A stretch of DNA of 64,000 nt. Source: Maritimibacter alkaliphilus (GTDB taxonomy: Bacteria; Pseudomonadota; Alphaproteobacteria; Rhodobacterales; Rhodobacteraceae). The stretch is from the NCBI RefSeq assembly GCF_019801605.1, contig NZ_JAHVIT010000002.1, positions 1,054,001-1,118,000 on the forward strand, written 5' to 3'. A model generated the notes under the pieces. It was not told the origin of the DNA, did no database searches, and saw only the letters and a program-made list of their open reading frames with translations. This document shows, piece after piece, positions 1 through 9,189 of this stretch (the first letter of the stretch is position 1; each line of letters begins with the position of its first letter). The position numbers and the translations under genes are program-made.

Positions 1-660
1 ACCGTGACGCCGGGGGCCTCTGCCCCCCGGAGCCAGCCGCGCGACCAGGCTGCGTTGCAGGCGCAGGCCCGGCAGGCGGTGAACCAGTTCGTCATGGTGG
101 CCGACCGGCTGGAACCGGTGATGGAGCGGGAATGCCGTCGGCGTGCGCCGGAGCTGAACTGCAACTTCCAGATCGTCGTGGACCGCTCGCTGACCGATCC
201 GCCCAACGCCTTCCAGACCCTCGATGACACCGGCCACCCGATCCTCGCGGTGAACATCGCGCTGATCGCCTCGGTCGAGAACGCGGACGAGATGGCCTTC
301 GTCATGAGCCACGAGGCGGCGCACCATATCTCCGACCACCTCGGCCAGCAGCAGGCCAATGCCATGGCCGGGGCGCAGGTGCTGGGCGGGCTGGCGGCCG
401 CGGGCGGGGCCAGCGGCTCCGGGCTCGAGATGGCGCAGCAACTGGGCGCGGCGCTCGGCGCGCGGCGCTACTCGCAGGACTACGAGCTTCAGGCGGATGC
501 GCTCGGCGCGATCATCGCGCGGGCGGCAGGCTTCGACGCGCTGCACGGGGCGGAGTACTTCAACCGCATCCCCGATCCCGGGAACAGCTTCCTCGGCACC
601 CACCCGCCGAACGCGCGGCGGCTCGAGACGGTGCGTTACGCGCTCGCCAACGGCGTGTGA
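1..660 (+). CDS. M48 family zinc metalloprotease, 5' end outside window
   Basis: Peptidase M48-type metalloprotease, probably periplasmic or membrane-associated and acting in protein quality control. The zinc site is visible as HEAAHH (His103, Glu104, His107 counted from the GTG at base 4), with a likely third ligand in YELQAD near residue 161. The C-terminal part THPPNARRL resembles the end of other M48 family members. The frame is open back to base 1, and no signal peptide is visible, although relatives normally carry one. I therefore treat the GTG at base 4 as internal and the gene as truncated by the window edge. A noncoding gap of about 100 bases follows before the DUF6455 pair. The substrate is unknown. 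Confidence 0.85.
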   Translation, partial: TVTPGASAPRSQPRDQAALQAQARQAVNQFVMVADRLEPVMERECRRRAPELNCNFQIVVDRSLTDPPNAFQTLDDTGHPILAVNIALIASVENADEMAFVMSHEAAHHISDHLGQQQANAMAGAQVLGGLAAAGGASGSGLEMAQQLGAALGARRYSQDYELQADALGAIIARAAGFDALHGAEYFNRIPDPGNSFLGTHPPNARRLETVRYALANGV

Positions 661-759
661 GAGGCCGCCGCCTGGCCTCAGTCGCGATATTGATCAGGAT
701 CAAGGTGCCCGAGTCGCCCCTGGCGTAAACCCTCTTTCAACGAAACGAGGGAAACGCCG

Positions 760-1053
760 ATGAAGCCTCTTGGAGATGTGAAAGAGCATTTCTGGCTCGT
801 CCAGCGGATGGCCCGGGCCACGGGCACCGATCTGGACGCTGCACAGGACTGCGGTGCACTGACGGTCGAGGACTGGTCCGCCATGGTCACCCGCTGCCGC
901 GGATGCACCGGGCCGGAGGGCTGCCGTGACTGGCTCGACCGGGCCGAGCGCGCCGAGGTCGATCCCCAGCCCGCACCGGGTATCTGCATGAACCGCGCCG
1001 CCTTTGCCCGGCTGGGCACGGCGCAGGACCGGAAGGAGACCGTGACATGCTGA
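760..1053 (+). CDS. DUF6455 family protein (first of a pair)
   Basis: Small 97-residue protein recognised as DUF6455, a family of about 80-100 residues frequent in Rhodobacteraceae and without an assigned function. It has a helical N-terminal half (HFWLVQRMARATGTDLD), then a cysteine cluster CRGCTGPEGC near residues 46-55, and a later single Cys in GICMN. The spacing suggests a small metal or thiol site, which is inference. A GGGAAACG stretch precedes the ATG. The last 7 bases overlap the start of the next gene, a paralogue, so the two are probably translationally coupled. Confidence 0.8.
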   Translation: MKPLGDVKEHFWLVQRMARATGTDLDAAQDCGALTVEDWSAMVTRCRGCTGPEGCRDWLDRAERAEVDPQPAPGICMNRAAFARLGTAQDRKETVTC

Positions 1054-1298
1054 CGAAGTTCTTCGAGCGCCTCGATGCGCGGGCCGCGCTGGTCTCGCAG
1101 ATGGCCGACCGGGTTGGCGTGGATTTCGCCGAGAACATCAACCGCTCACCGGAGGTGGTGGGCGATTACCGTGCCGCCGTGATGCGCTGCACCGGCTGCA
1201 CCGAGGCGGACCGCTGCGCCAGCATTGACGCCAGCGTGCACGAGGTCCCCGGCTACTGCCGCAACAAGCGCCTGCTGGACCGGCTGGCGGTGGCCTGA
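1047..1298 (+). CDS. DUF6455 family protein (second of a pair)
   Basis: An 83-residue paralogue of the preceding gene with the same plan: an N-terminal helix (LVSQMADRVGVDF), a cysteine cluster CTGCTEADRC, then GYCRN close to the C terminus. All four cysteines are conserved between the two proteins, which argues that they matter for structure or metal binding. The start overlaps the upstream stop by 7 bases, and the upstream GGAAGGAG gives a good ribosome binding site. A very strong intrinsic terminator follows about 115 bases downstream, so the pair looks like a self-contained bicistronic unit. The function is unknown. Confidence 0.8.
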   Translation: MLTKFFERLDARAALVSQMADRVGVDFAENINRSPEVVGDYRAAVMRCTGCTEADRCASIDASVHEVPGYCRNKRLLDRLAVA

Positions 1299-1703
1299 GG
1301 AGAGATACCGCCCGGGAGGGTGGGACGGATTGCCAAGATCGATGTGCGGTAGGCCGGACGCTGGGGAGCGCCGCCGGTCGAGAGGGACCGCGTCTGCATT
1401 GATCCGAGCAAGCGCGCCGACGTGGATGAGGGCCACGTCGGCGCATTTTTTTATGGCGCAGGTGTCATGGCAGCCGACGGCGGTACCATCGGCCTCTGCC
1501 GTCTGACGCGCTCCCGCCATCTGCTCACACCGCGCGGCCACGTTCCCGGACGTCAGGCCTTCGCGCGACCGCGGGACGCCGGATCGATCAACCCGGCCGC
1601 CTGCCGGGCTCAGACGGCCCCGGCTTCATCTTTCCGGAAATACTCAGGTCCCGCCGCCAGCCTCGGCCGGCAGCCTCTCGTCCGAAACGCTCCGCTAACA
1701 GGA
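1299..1703. other. Gene-free stretch between DUF6455 pair and rimO
   Basis: About 405 bases separate the DUF6455 pair from the 3' end of rimO. They hold the terminator at 1414-1452 and, near 1624-1645, a copy of the TTCATCTTTCC..AAATACTC-type motif that resembles the dispersed element described at 26527. I see no convincing protein-coding frame; open frames here have atypical composition and no ribosome binding site. Confidence 0.5.
1414..1452 (+). terminator. Strong intrinsic terminator after the DUF6455 pair
   Basis: A perfect 12-bp stem (GCGCCGACGTGG against CCACGTCGGCGC) with a 7-base loop is followed, after one A, by seven T residues. The T-run lies only on the + side, so this ends + strand transcription from the DUF6455 pair. 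Confidence 0.85.
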
Positions 1704-3089
1704 TCAGGCCAGCCGACCCCAGAGGTCATATTCGCCCGCCTCGTCCACCTCGACCGTGACGATGTCACCGGGTTTCAGTGCTTCGAAGCCCTCGTCGATG
1801 AAGAGGTTGCCGTCGATCTCCGGCGCATCGGCCTTGGTCCGGCAGGTGGCGGCCTCGTCGTCGATCTCGTCCACGATGACCTCGATCCGCTGGCCGACCT
1901 TGGCGGCCAGCTTGGCCTCGGAAATCGCCTGCGCCTTCTCCATGAAGCGGTTCCAGCGGTCCTGCTTCACGTCGTCCGGCACGTGATCGGGCAGCGCGTT
2001 GGAGCGCGCGCCATCCACGTTCTCGTACTGGAAGCAGCCGACCCGGTCGAGCTGCGCCTCGTCCATCCAGTCGAGCAGCGTCTGGAATTCCGCCTCGGTC
2101 TCGCCGGGGTAGCCGACGATGAAGGTGGAGCGCAGGGTGATCTCGGGGCAGTCGCGACGCCAGGCGGCGATCTCGTCCAGCGTCTTGGCGGCAGCCGCAG
2201 GCCGCGCCATGCGCTTGAGCACATCCGGATGGGCATGCTGGAAGGGAATGTCGAGGTAGGGCAGCACCAGCCCCTCGGCCATCAGCGGGATCAGCTGGCG
2301 CACGTGGGGGTAGGGGTAGACGTAGTGCAGCCGCACCCAGGCGCCGAGCTTGCCCATCTCGCGGGCGAGGTCGGTGATATGGCTTCGGACCTCGCCATCC
2401 TTCCACGGGTGCAGGTCATGCTTGCGGTCCACCCCGTAGGCCGAGGTGTCCTGGCTGATCACCAGCAGTTCCTTCACGCCGGCCTCGACCAGCTTCTCGG
2501 CCTCGCGCAGCACGGCATGGGCCGGGCGTGACACCAGCCGCCCGCGCATGTCGGGGATGATGCAGAACTTGCACTTGTGGTTACAGCCCTCCGAAATCTT
2601 CAGATAGCTGTAGTGGCGCGGCGTCAGCGACACGCCGCTCGCCGGCAGCAGGTCCACGTAGGGATCGGGTGAGGGCGGCACGGCGGCATGGACCGCGTCC
2701 AGCACCTGCTCGTACTGATGCGGCCCGGTCACGGCCAGCACCTTGGGATGCACGCCGGTGATGTACTCGGGCTCCGCGCCAAGGCAGCCGGTGACGATCA
2801 CCCGGCCGTTCTCCTTCAGCGCCTCGCCGATGGCCTCCAGGCTCTCGGCCTTGGCGCTGTCGAGGAAGCCGCAGGTGTTCACGATCACCGCGTCGGCGCC
2901 GGTGTAATCCGGGCTGATGGCATAGCCCTCGGCCCGCAGCCGGGTCAGGATGCGCTCGCTGTCCACCAGCGCCTTGGGGCAGCCGAGGCTGACCATCCCA
3001 AGCGCGGGCTGGCCGGGGCGGGCGGGCGCGTCGCCCAGGCGGGCGGCGGGGGCAAGGTCGGGGCGGAGGTTGGGCGGGTTCTGGGACAT
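1704..3089 (-). CDS. rimO: Ribosomal protein S12 methylthiotransferase RimO
   Basis: Radical SAM methylthiotransferase that adds a beta-methylthio group to the conserved aspartate of ribosomal protein S12. In order: an N-terminal UPF0004 domain with the auxiliary-cluster cysteines Cys37 (SLGC), Cys73 (NTC) and Cys102 (TGC); the radical SAM core with CNHKCKFC (Cys169, Cys173, Cys176) binding the SAM-coordinating 4Fe-4S cluster; and a C-terminal TRAM domain from about residue 395. At 461 residues it has the usual length, with a Pro/Ala-rich N-terminal extension of about 25 residues before the conserved [16 protein letters not shown] block that separates RimO from MiaB. It stands alone, 389 bases downstream of gcrA on the same strand. 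Confidence 0.96.
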   Translation of the reverse strand: MSQNPPNLRPDLAPAARLGDAPARPGQPALGMVSLGCPKALVDSERILTRLRAEGYAISPDYTGADAVIVNTCGFLDSAKAESLEAIGEALKENGRVIVTGCLGAEPEYITGVHPKVLAVTGPHQYEQVLDAVHAAVPPSPDPYVDLLPASGVSLTPRHYSYLKISEGCNHKCKFCIIPDMRGRLVSRPAHAVLREAEKLVEAGVKELLVISQDTSAYGVDRKHDLHPWKDGEVRSHITDLAREMGKLGAWVRLHYVYPYPHVRQLIPLMAEGLVLPYLDIPFQHAHPDVLKRMARPAAAAKTLDEIAAWRRDCPEITLRSTFIVGYPGETEAEFQTLLDWMDEAQLDRVGCFQYENVDGARSNALPDHVPDDVKQDRWNRFMEKAQAISEAKLAAKVGQRIEVIVDEIDDEAATCRTKADAPEIDGNLFIDEGFEALKPGDIVTVEVDEAGEYDLWGRLA

Positions 3090-3478
3090 GAGCGGCCTAT
3101 AGCGCTAAACGGGGCACTTGGGAATTGTTTCGGAACGGGGCCAGACGGCGGGCTGGACGCCCGCCTTTCATCTTTCCCCATATACCTCCGGGGTGAATTG
3201 CGCCGCCCCGCGGCGCAAGAGGGGCAGCGCCCCTCCCGGATTTTTCGAAAAATCCGAACCGGAAAATGCGCATTTTCCGGACGGCGTTTCCAGCAGAGTC
3301 CAGACCACTCCAGAAAATCTCGCGCGAGACGAGGCGCGCGGCCCCCGGGATGGTCTCTCGACCGGGGCACCCGGTCTCCACTGCCGCGGAAAATTCTTCG
3401 AAGAATTTTCCCAAGAATTTTGGAAATTCTTGGGCGCAAGTCTTGGTCGCGGGCCGCGCCGGGAGGCTTGCCGGGGGC
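3090..3478. repeat. Gene-free stretch packed with perfect palindromes
   Basis: This 389-base gap between gcrA and rimO carries a chain of inverted repeats. There is a GC-rich pair near 3200-3238. An 18-bp palindrome at 3238-3255 is centred on TTTCGAAA. A 22-bp palindrome at 3259-3280 is centred on AATGCGCATT. A 22-bp palindrome at 3389-3410 is centred on TTCTTCGAAGAA. A 10-bp stem with a TGG loop spans 3411-3433. The AATGCGCATT palindrome recurs in full at 45579-45600. No coding frame is convincing here. The bases near 3168-3192 resemble the TTCATCTTTCC motif also seen near 1624. Confidence 0.75.
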
Positions 3479-4087
3479 TTACCGTTTCCGGTCGCGGCGC
3501 GAGGACATGGGCTGGAAGGCCACGCCCACGTGGGCCTCGCAATAGGGTTTGCCGGGCTGCACGGGCAGGCCGCAGAACCAGAAGTTCGGCGTCGCCGGAT
3601 CGCCCACGGGCCATTTGCAGGTCCGCTCGGTCAGGTCCATGAGGTTCAGCTTCCGGGCCTTCTTCTCCACTTCGCTCACCTTGGCGAGGGCCTCGGGGCT
3701 GATCTCGTTGGCGGAGGGCTGCGGCGGCAGGGGCTGGCCTGCGGGAATGATCTGCTTGCGCGCGGGCACGGCGGCGGGTTCCTCGGCCTTGGCCTCTTCA
3801 GGCTCTTCCTGCTTCGGCGCGGGGGCCGCAGCGGCGGGGCGCGGCTCGCGCTTGGGCGCGGCGGCGGGCTTGGGCTTGGCCTCGGGCTTGGGTGCGGCGG
3901 CGGCAGGGGCCGCGGCGGCGGCCGCGGGGGCTGCGCCTCCGGCACGGTTGGACAGGCCCAGCCGATGGACCTTGCCGATCACCGCGTTCCGCGTGACGCC
4001 ACCCAGTTCCTTCGCGATCTGGCTGGCGGATTGTCCCTCGCTCCACATCTTCTTGAGAAGTTCGACGCGTTCATCCGTCCAGGACAT
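3479..4087 (-). CDS. gcrA: GcrA cell cycle regulator
   Basis: GcrA is an alphaproteobacterial transcription factor that binds RNA polymerase with sigma-70 and activates promoters carrying GANTC methylation sites, linking CcrM methylation to cell-cycle transcription. The N terminus MSWTDERVELLKKMWSEGQS and the following ASQIAKELGGVTRNAVIGKVHRLGL form the diagnostic helix-turn-helix. A low-complexity Ala/Pro/Lys/Glu linker spans about residues 50-135. The C terminus holds the conserved CKWPVGDP..FWFCG block and a YCEAH motif that contact sigma. The 202-residue length is slightly long for the family because of the linker. It is monocistronic, followed by the palindrome-rich gap. Confidence 0.96.
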   Translation of the reverse strand: MSWTDERVELLKKMWSEGQSASQIAKELGGVTRNAVIGKVHRLGLSNRAGGAAPAAAAAAPAAAAPKPEAKPKPAAAPKREPRPAAAAPAPKQEEPEEAKAEEPAAVPARKQIIPAGQPLPPQPSANEISPEALAKVSEVEKKARKLNLMDLTERTCKWPVGDPATPNFWFCGLPVQPGKPYCEAHVGVAFQPMSSRRDRKR

Positions 4088-4279
4088 GTGTTTTCCCCAG
4101 CGTGAAAGGGCGGCGCCCGCAGGCCCGCCCGGTTCCGATCAGGGGGCCATATTAGCTGTGCTGCACGGGGGTCGCAAGGTGGTGGGCGATTCTATCGCAT
4201 CTGCGGCGGAGACAGCGCGCTGCGGCGCCGCTTGACGCCGGGGCGGGGCAGGGCCGGGGGCCGGCCCTGCGCAGCGATG

Positions 4280-5941
4280 TCAGGCCAGCAGGCGGCGGGC
4301 GATGACCTGCGCCTGGATTTCAGCGGCGCCTTCGAAGATGTTCAGGATCCGCGCGTCGCAGAGGATGCGGCTGATCTTGTACTCCAGCGCGAAGCCGTTG
4401 CCGCCGTGGATCTGCAGCGCGTTGTCTGCCGCCGCCCAGGCCACGCGCGCGCCAAGCAGCTTGGCCATCCCGGCCTCGAGGTCGCAGCGGCGGTCATGGT
4501 CCTTCTCCCAGGCGGAGAAATAGGTGAGCTGACGCGCGACCATGATCTCGACCGCCATCATGGCGAGCTTGGAGGCCACGCGCGGGAAGCTCACCAGCGA
4601 CGCGCCGAACTGCTTGCGGTCCTGGGCATATTGCAACCCGGTGTCCAGCGCCGCCTGCGCCACGCCGATGGCGCGGGCGGCGGTCTGGATGCGGGCGCTC
4701 TCGAAGGTCTGCATGAGCTGCTTGAAACCCTTGCCCTCTTCGCCGCCCAGCAGGTTCTCGCCCTTCACCTTGAAGCCGTCGAAGCCGAGTTCGTATTCCT
4801 TCATGCCGCGGTAGCCCAGCACCTCGATCTCGCCGCCGGTCATGCCGGGGGTGGGGAAGGGATCGTCGTCCGTGCCGGGTGTCTTCTCGGCGAGGAACAT
4901 CGACAGGCCCTTGTAGTCCGAGGTCTCGGGGTCGGTGCGCGCCAGCAGGGTCATCACGTGGGTGCGTGCCGCGTGGGTGATCCAGGTCTTGTTGCCGGTC
5001 ACCGTGTAATCGCCGTCCTCGCCCTTCACGGCGCGGGTGCGCAGCGAGCCGAGGTCGGAGCCGGTGTTGGGTTCGGTGAAGACGGCGGTGGGCAGGATCT
5101 CACCGCTGGCGATCCGGGGCAGCCAGCTGGCCTTCTGGTCCTCTGTGCCGCCGGCGAGGATCAGTTCCGCCGCGATTTCGGACCGGGTGCCGAGCGAGCC
5201 GACACCGATATAGCCGCGCGAGAGTTCCTCGGAGACGACGACCATGGAGGCCTTGGACAGGCCGAGCCCACCGTGCTCCTCGGGGATGGTCAGACCGAAG
5301 ACGCCCATCTCGGCCAGTTCCTCGATGATCTCCATCGGGATCAGCTCGTCCTTCAGGTGCCACTCGTGGGCATTGGGCTCCACCCGGTCGAGGGCATAGC
5401 GACGGAACTGTTCGCGGATCATCTCCAGTTCCTCTTCGAGGCCGGAGGCGCCGACGGTGATATTGGCGGATTGCTCAATCATCAACTCGACGAGGCGCAG
5501 GCGCGCGGGCTGCGTGTTGGCCGCGTGCATCAGCATCCGCGTATCGGGCGTGAAGAGACCGGCGATCTCCTCGCCGCTCAGGCCGAGATCAGGCAGACGC
5601 ATGATCTCGCCCTGGCTCATGGGGATGCCGCCGGCGAGCTGGTTCAGGTACTCGCCAAAGGCGATCTGGAGGATCAGCTGCTCGATCTCGCCCAGCTTGC
5701 CGGCTTCCTGAAGGCGCAGCGCCCAGGCCTGCATCTGGCGCAGTGCCTCGACATAGGTGGCCAGCCACGCCAGCCCGTGGGTCGCGCCCTGCGCGGCCTC
5801 CACGGCGCGCGAGGAAATCCGGCCATCCACGCTCAGCTCCGCCGAGAGGCGGGCGCGGGCGGCGTCCAGAAGCGCTTCTGCCGGGGCCACGGAGGCCGCG
5901 GTGAGCGAAAGAAGATCGGGAAGAAGTACCGGTCCAGCCAT
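4280..5941 (-). CDS. mcd: (2S)-methylsuccinyl-CoA dehydrogenase
   Basis: FAD-dependent acyl-CoA dehydrogenase fold. The first 150 or so residues form an extra N-terminal domain, and the total of 553 residues (ordinary family members have about 380) is typical of methylsuccinyl-CoA dehydrogenase, which oxidises methylsuccinyl-CoA to mesaconyl-CoA in the ethylmalonyl-CoA pathway for acetyl-CoA assimilation. Visible motifs include TIPEEHGGLGLS, the FAD/substrate block FTEPNTGSDLGS, and the C-terminal NIFEGAAEIQAQ. An in-frame upstream ATG exists at 5968, but the ATG at 5941 has AGGAGGT four bases before it, which decides the start. The promoter region carries GCGCAA half-sites shared with pckA. 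Confidence 0.9.
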   Translation of the reverse strand: MAGPVLLPDLLSLTAASVAPAEALLDAARARLSAELSVDGRISSRAVEAAQGATHGLAWLATYVEALRQMQAWALRLQEAGKLGEIEQLILQIAFGEYLNQLAGGIPMSQGEIMRLPDLGLSGEEIAGLFTPDTRMLMHAANTQPARLRLVELMIEQSANITVGASGLEEELEMIREQFRRYALDRVEPNAHEWHLKDELIPMEIIEELAEMGVFGLTIPEEHGGLGLSKASMVVVSEELSRGYIGVGSLGTRSEIAAELILAGGTEDQKASWLPRIASGEILPTAVFTEPNTGSDLGSLRTRAVKGEDGDYTVTGNKTWITHAARTHVMTLLARTDPETSDYKGLSMFLAEKTPGTDDDPFPTPGMTGGEIEVLGYRGMKEYELGFDGFKVKGENLLGGEEGKGFKQLMQTFESARIQTAARAIGVAQAALDTGLQYAQDRKQFGASLVSFPRVASKLAMMAVEIMVARQLTYFSAWEKDHDRRCDLEAGMAKLLGARVAWAAADNALQIHGGNGFALEYKISRILCDARILNIFEGAAEIQAQVIARRLLA

Positions 5942-6019
5942 CGGGACCTCCTGTCCATCATGTGCCATGAATCATACCTTTCCTTGGTCGATCTGCACAT
6001 AGATCATTTCGCAGTCGCA

Positions 6020-6080
6020 GCGCAATATAATTTCCGATGTGCGCAACATTTGGTCGCTTTCTTTCGTGCGCGATTTGCGC
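6020..6080 (-). promoter_or_regulatory. Candidate operator: repeated GCGCAA half-sites upstream of mcd
   Basis: GCGCAA occurs at 6020-6025 and again at 6041-6046, 21 bases apart on the same face of the helix, and the inverted form TTGCGC is at 6075-6080. On the minus strand TATATT (6024-6029) is a plausible -10 element for mcd, overlapped by the first half-site. A similar arrangement lies before pckA. The regulator is not identified. Confidence 0.35.
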
Positions 6081-6114
6081 TGTTTCCTGCATCGGGCAGT
6101 GATATGAGGCGAGC

Positions 6115-6885
6115 ATGGATATGCTGACCGATCTGATGTCGCCGGGGGCGCTGGCCCTGTGTCTCGCCATTGCGCTGCTTGCGGGGGTGATCAAGGGCAT
6201 GGTGGGCTTTGCCATGCCGATGATCATGATCTCGGGGCTGTCGTCGGTCGTGGGGCCGGAACTGGCGCTGGCGGGGCTGATCCTGCCGACGCTGGTCACC
6301 AACGGCTGGCAGGCGCTGCGGCAGGGGCCCGAGGCGGCCTGGGAGTCGGTCAAGCGGTTCCGCCTCTTCCTGTTTGTGGGCGGCTGTGCACTGATCGTCT
6401 CGGCCCAGCTGGTGCGGCTGATCCCGGCGAACGTGCTGCTGCTGATCATCGGCGCGCCGATCGTGGTCTTCGCGATCACCCAGCTGATGGGCAAGGCGCT
6501 GCGGCTGTCGGGCTATCCCTCGCACCGGGTCGAGGCGACGGTGGGCGGTCTCGCGGGCTTCATCGGCGGCATGTCCGGCGTCTGGGGCCCGCCGACGGTG
6601 GCCTACCTGACCGCGATGGACACCCCCAAGACGGACCAGATTCGCATCCAGGGCGTGATCTACGGGCTGGGGGCGCTGCTGCTGGCGGTGTCCCACGTCG
6701 GTTCGGGCGTGCTGAGCCTCAAGACGCTACCCTTCTCGGTCGCGCTGTTGCCGCTGGCGCTGGTGGGCATGTGGATGGGCTTCCAGGTGCAGGACCGGAT
6801 CGACGCGGTGGCTTTCCGCAAGGCGACGCTGGTGGTGCTGCTGGTGGCGGGCGCGAACCTCGTGCGCCGCGCGCTGATGGGCTGA
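6115..6885 (+). CDS. TauE/SafE family membrane transporter
   Basis: Integral membrane protein of 256 residues with about eight hydrophobic segments and the TauE/SafE hallmark in each half: GVIKGMVGFAMPM near residue 23 and GGLAGFIGGMSGVWGPP near residue 143. Members export sulfite, sulfoacetate or related organosulfur anions, or import some of them; the substrate cannot be read from the sequence. It diverges from mcd across 173 bases and is not obviously in an operon. The ATG at 6115 follows a GAGGCGAG purine stretch. A second TauE/SafE gene lies at 15738-16646. Confidence 0.85.
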   Translation: MDMLTDLMSPGALALCLAIALLAGVIKGMVGFAMPMIMISGLSSVVGPELALAGLILPTLVTNGWQALRQGPEAAWESVKRFRLFLFVGGCALIVSAQLVRLIPANVLLLIIGAPIVVFAITQLMGKALRLSGYPSHRVEATVGGLAGFIGGMSGVWGPPTVAYLTAMDTPKTDQIRIQGVIYGLGALLLAVSHVGSGVLSLKTLPFSVALLPLALVGMWMGFQVQDRIDAVAFRKATLVVLLVAGANLVRRALMG

Positions 6886-6907
6886 GGCCCGCGCGGGGCC
6901 GGGCCGC

Positions 6908-7462
6908 TCAGGACAGCAGCGACGGCCCTTCACACATCTTGACCGAGATCAGCGTGTCGCCCGGCGGGACGACCGTGAAGCTCTGTCGCAGCAGGGTTTC
7001 CTCCTCGGTGACGATTTCCATCACCCAGAGGCCGGTCTGGATCTCGTAGGCCTCGGAGAAGACGAACTGCGAGAGGGAAGGGGTCTCGTCCAGCGTGACG
7101 ACCCAGCTTTCGCGGGTGACCTGCGCGGGGCCGATGGGGGGATGGGTGATCACGATCCGGGCCTGCCGCGGGGCCGCGCCCTCGGCCAGCTTGAAGCGGA
7201 TGCCGAACCCCATGCCAAGCTCGGCCGGGGCCACGTGCGTGGCGAAATCGACCCGCGTGCCCGCGGGCACGAGGTGGATGTAGCCCAGTTCCGTATCCGG
7301 TGCCTCGGCCCGTCCCTGGCTGTCATGGGGGCAGAAGAGGCCCGATTCGATCAGGTCGAGAGGGGCAGATACGAAATCGCCGGCCTCGCTCTGCGCGGGG
7401 CCGGCGAGCCAGCCCAGAAGGGCTGGCAGGATCAGTGCCGAAGGGGCGATCCGGGGCAGCAT
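6908..7462 (-). CDS. DUF3859 domain-containing secreted protein
   Basis: A 184-residue protein with a signal peptide at the N terminus (hydrophobic stretch ALILPALLGWLAG, likely cleavage near GPAQSEAG) and a beta-rich body matching DUF3859, a family common in Rhodobacterales without an assigned function. Two cysteines remain in the mature part (LFCPHD and VKMCEG) and could form a disulfide. Its start codon shares one base with the stop of pckA (TGATG), so it is probably co-transcribed and translationally coupled with pckA. That link to gluconeogenesis is unexplained. Confidence 0.75.
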   Translation of the reverse strand: MLPRIAPSALILPALLGWLAGPAQSEAGDFVSAPLDLIESGLFCPHDSQGRAEAPDTELGYIHLVPAGTRVDFATHVAPAELGMGFGIRFKLAEGAAPRQARIVITHPPIGPAQVTRESWVVTLDETPSLSQFVFSEAYEIQTGLWVMEIVTEEETLLRQSFTVVPPGDTLISVKMCEGPSLLS

Positions 7463-9060
7463 CAGCCGATGGCTGCCGCTTTCACGTCTTCGTCGATGTA
7501 GGGCACGTACTGCTCGAAGTTGTCGGCGAACATCTTCACCAGCTTCGCGGCCTGTGCGTCGTAGGCTTCCGGGTCCGCCCAGGTCTGGCGCGGGTCCAGC
7601 AGCTGGGTCTTCACGCCGGTCACGGCCACGGGAACGTCGAAGCCGAAGTTCGCATCCTTGCGGAATTCCGCATCGTTCAGCGAGCCGTCAAGCGCCGCGG
7701 TCAGCAGGGCGCGGGTGGCCTTGATCGGCATCCGCGAGCCGGTGCCGAAGCCGCCGCCGGTCCAGCCGGTGTTCACCAGCCAGCAGGTTGCGCCATGCTT
7801 GGCGATCTTCTCGCGCAGCAGGTTGCCGTAGGCTTCCGGGCGACGGGGCATGAAGGGCGCGCCGAAGCAGGTCGAGAAGGTCGGGATCGGCTCCACGACG
7901 CCGCGCTCGGTGCCCGGGGTCTTGGAGGTGAAGCCCGACAGGAAGTGGTACATCGCCTGCGCCGGGGTCAGCCGCGAGATCGGCGGCAGGACACCATAAG
8001 CGTCACAGGTCAGCAGGATGATGTTCTTCGGGTGGCCGCCAAGCGCGGTGTCCGACGCGTTCGAAATGTAGTCGAGCGGGTAGGCGCAGCGCATGTTCTC
8101 GGTCAGCGAGCTGTCCTCGAAGTCGAGCTCGAAGGTCTCGGGATCGTAGACCATGTTCTCGATCACGGTGCCGAACTTCGAGGTCGTCGCGTAGATCTCG
8201 GGCTCGGCCTCGGCGCTCAGGTTGATGGTCTTGGCATAGCAGCCGCCTTCGAAGTTGAAGGTGCCGCGGTCCGACCAGCCGTGCTCGTCGTCGCCGATCA
8301 GCGTGCGCGAGGGATCGGCCGAGAGGGTCGTCTTGCCGGTGCCCGACAGGCCGAAGAAGATCGCGGTGTCGACCGGGTTGCCGACGGCATGGTTGGCCGA
8401 GCAGTGCATCGGCATCACGCCCTTCTCGGGCAGCAGGTAGTTCAGCAGGGTGAAGACCGACTTCTTGTTCTCGCCGGCGTATTCGGTGCCGCCGATCAGG
8501 ATCAGCTTCTTGTCGAAGTTGAGCGCGATCACGGTGTCCGAGCGGCAGCCGTGCTTCTCGGGGGTGGCCTTGAAGCTGGGGCAGTTGATGATGGTGAAGT
8601 CGGCGATGTAGGCGTCCAGCTCATCGCGCGCGGGGCGGCGCAGCAGGTGCCGGATGAAGAGGTTGTGCCAGGCCAGTTCCGACACGACGCGGACGTTGAT
8701 CGCATAGGCCGGGTCGGCACCGCCGACGAGGTCCTGCACGTAGTAGTCCTTGCCCTTCATGTGGTCGATCATGTCGGCGTAGAGCGCATCGAAGCCCTCG
8801 GGCGACATCTCGGCGTTGTTGTCCCACCAGATCGTGTCCTTGACCGAGTCGGTCTTGACCACGTGTTTGTCCTTGGGGGACCGGCCGGTGTACTTGCCGG
8901 TGGTGACGAGGAAGGTCCCGCCGTTGCCGAGCGCCCCTTCGCCGTTCTTGATGGCGGCCTCGATCAGCGCGGGCTCGACCAGGTTGTAATAGACATCGCC
9001 CAGGCCGTTGATCCCCTGATCTTCAAGCCGGAATGCCGGGTTTACCCGTCCAAATGCCAT
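7462..9060 (-). CDS. pckA: Phosphoenolpyruvate carboxykinase (ATP)
   Basis: Converts oxaloacetate and ATP to phosphoenolpyruvate, CO2 and ADP, the entry step of gluconeogenesis from C4 acids. At 532 residues it has the usual ATP-type length. Motifs seen are [14 protein letters not shown] near the N terminus, the kinase-1a P-loop [11 protein letters not shown] (residues 237-246), the following DDEHGW metal-binding segment, and the C-terminal [11 protein letters not shown]. The frame extends upstream to 9210, but only the ATG at 9060 has AGGAG at proper distance and starts the conserved [16 protein letters not shown]. It diverges from chvI, a gene order conserved in many alphaproteobacteria. 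Confidence 0.97.
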   Translation of the reverse strand: MAFGRVNPAFRLEDQGINGLGDVYYNLVEPALIEAAIKNGEGALGNGGTFLVTTGKYTGRSPKDKHVVKTDSVKDTIWWDNNAEMSPEGFDALYADMIDHMKGKDYYVQDLVGGADPAYAINVRVVSELAWHNLFIRHLLRRPARDELDAYIADFTIINCPSFKATPEKHGCRSDTVIALNFDKKLILIGGTEYAGENKKSVFTLLNYLLPEKGVMPMHCSANHAVGNPVDTAIFFGLSGTGKTTLSADPSRTLIGDDEHGWSDRGTFNFEGGCYAKTINLSAEAEPEIYATTSKFGTVIENMVYDPETFELDFEDSSLTENMRCAYPLDYISNASDTALGGHPKNIILLTCDAYGVLPPISRLTPAQAMYHFLSGFTSKTPGTERGVVEPIPTFSTCFGAPFMPRRPEAYGNLLREKIAKHGATCWLVNTGWTGGGFGTGSRMPIKATRALLTAALDGSLNDAEFRKDANFGFDVPVAVTGVKTQLLDPRQTWADPEAYDAQAAKLVKMFADNFEQYVPYIDEDVKAAAIG

Positions 9061-9189
9061 TATCAATGCTCCTGTAGCCGCAGCGCGGGCGGCAGTGTCC
9101 GTTCCGGCGGAGCGCGCCCGCCGATCAGCGTCGACGGCGCCGATGAGGGGCCTCATAACATGTCGTTTATAAAAAGGAACAGGACGGTT

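Noticed and set aside
4232-6127. A 631-residue plus frame opposite mcd
   Set aside because: Antisense shadow of mcd. Its start lies in the mcd 3' region and it has no domain.
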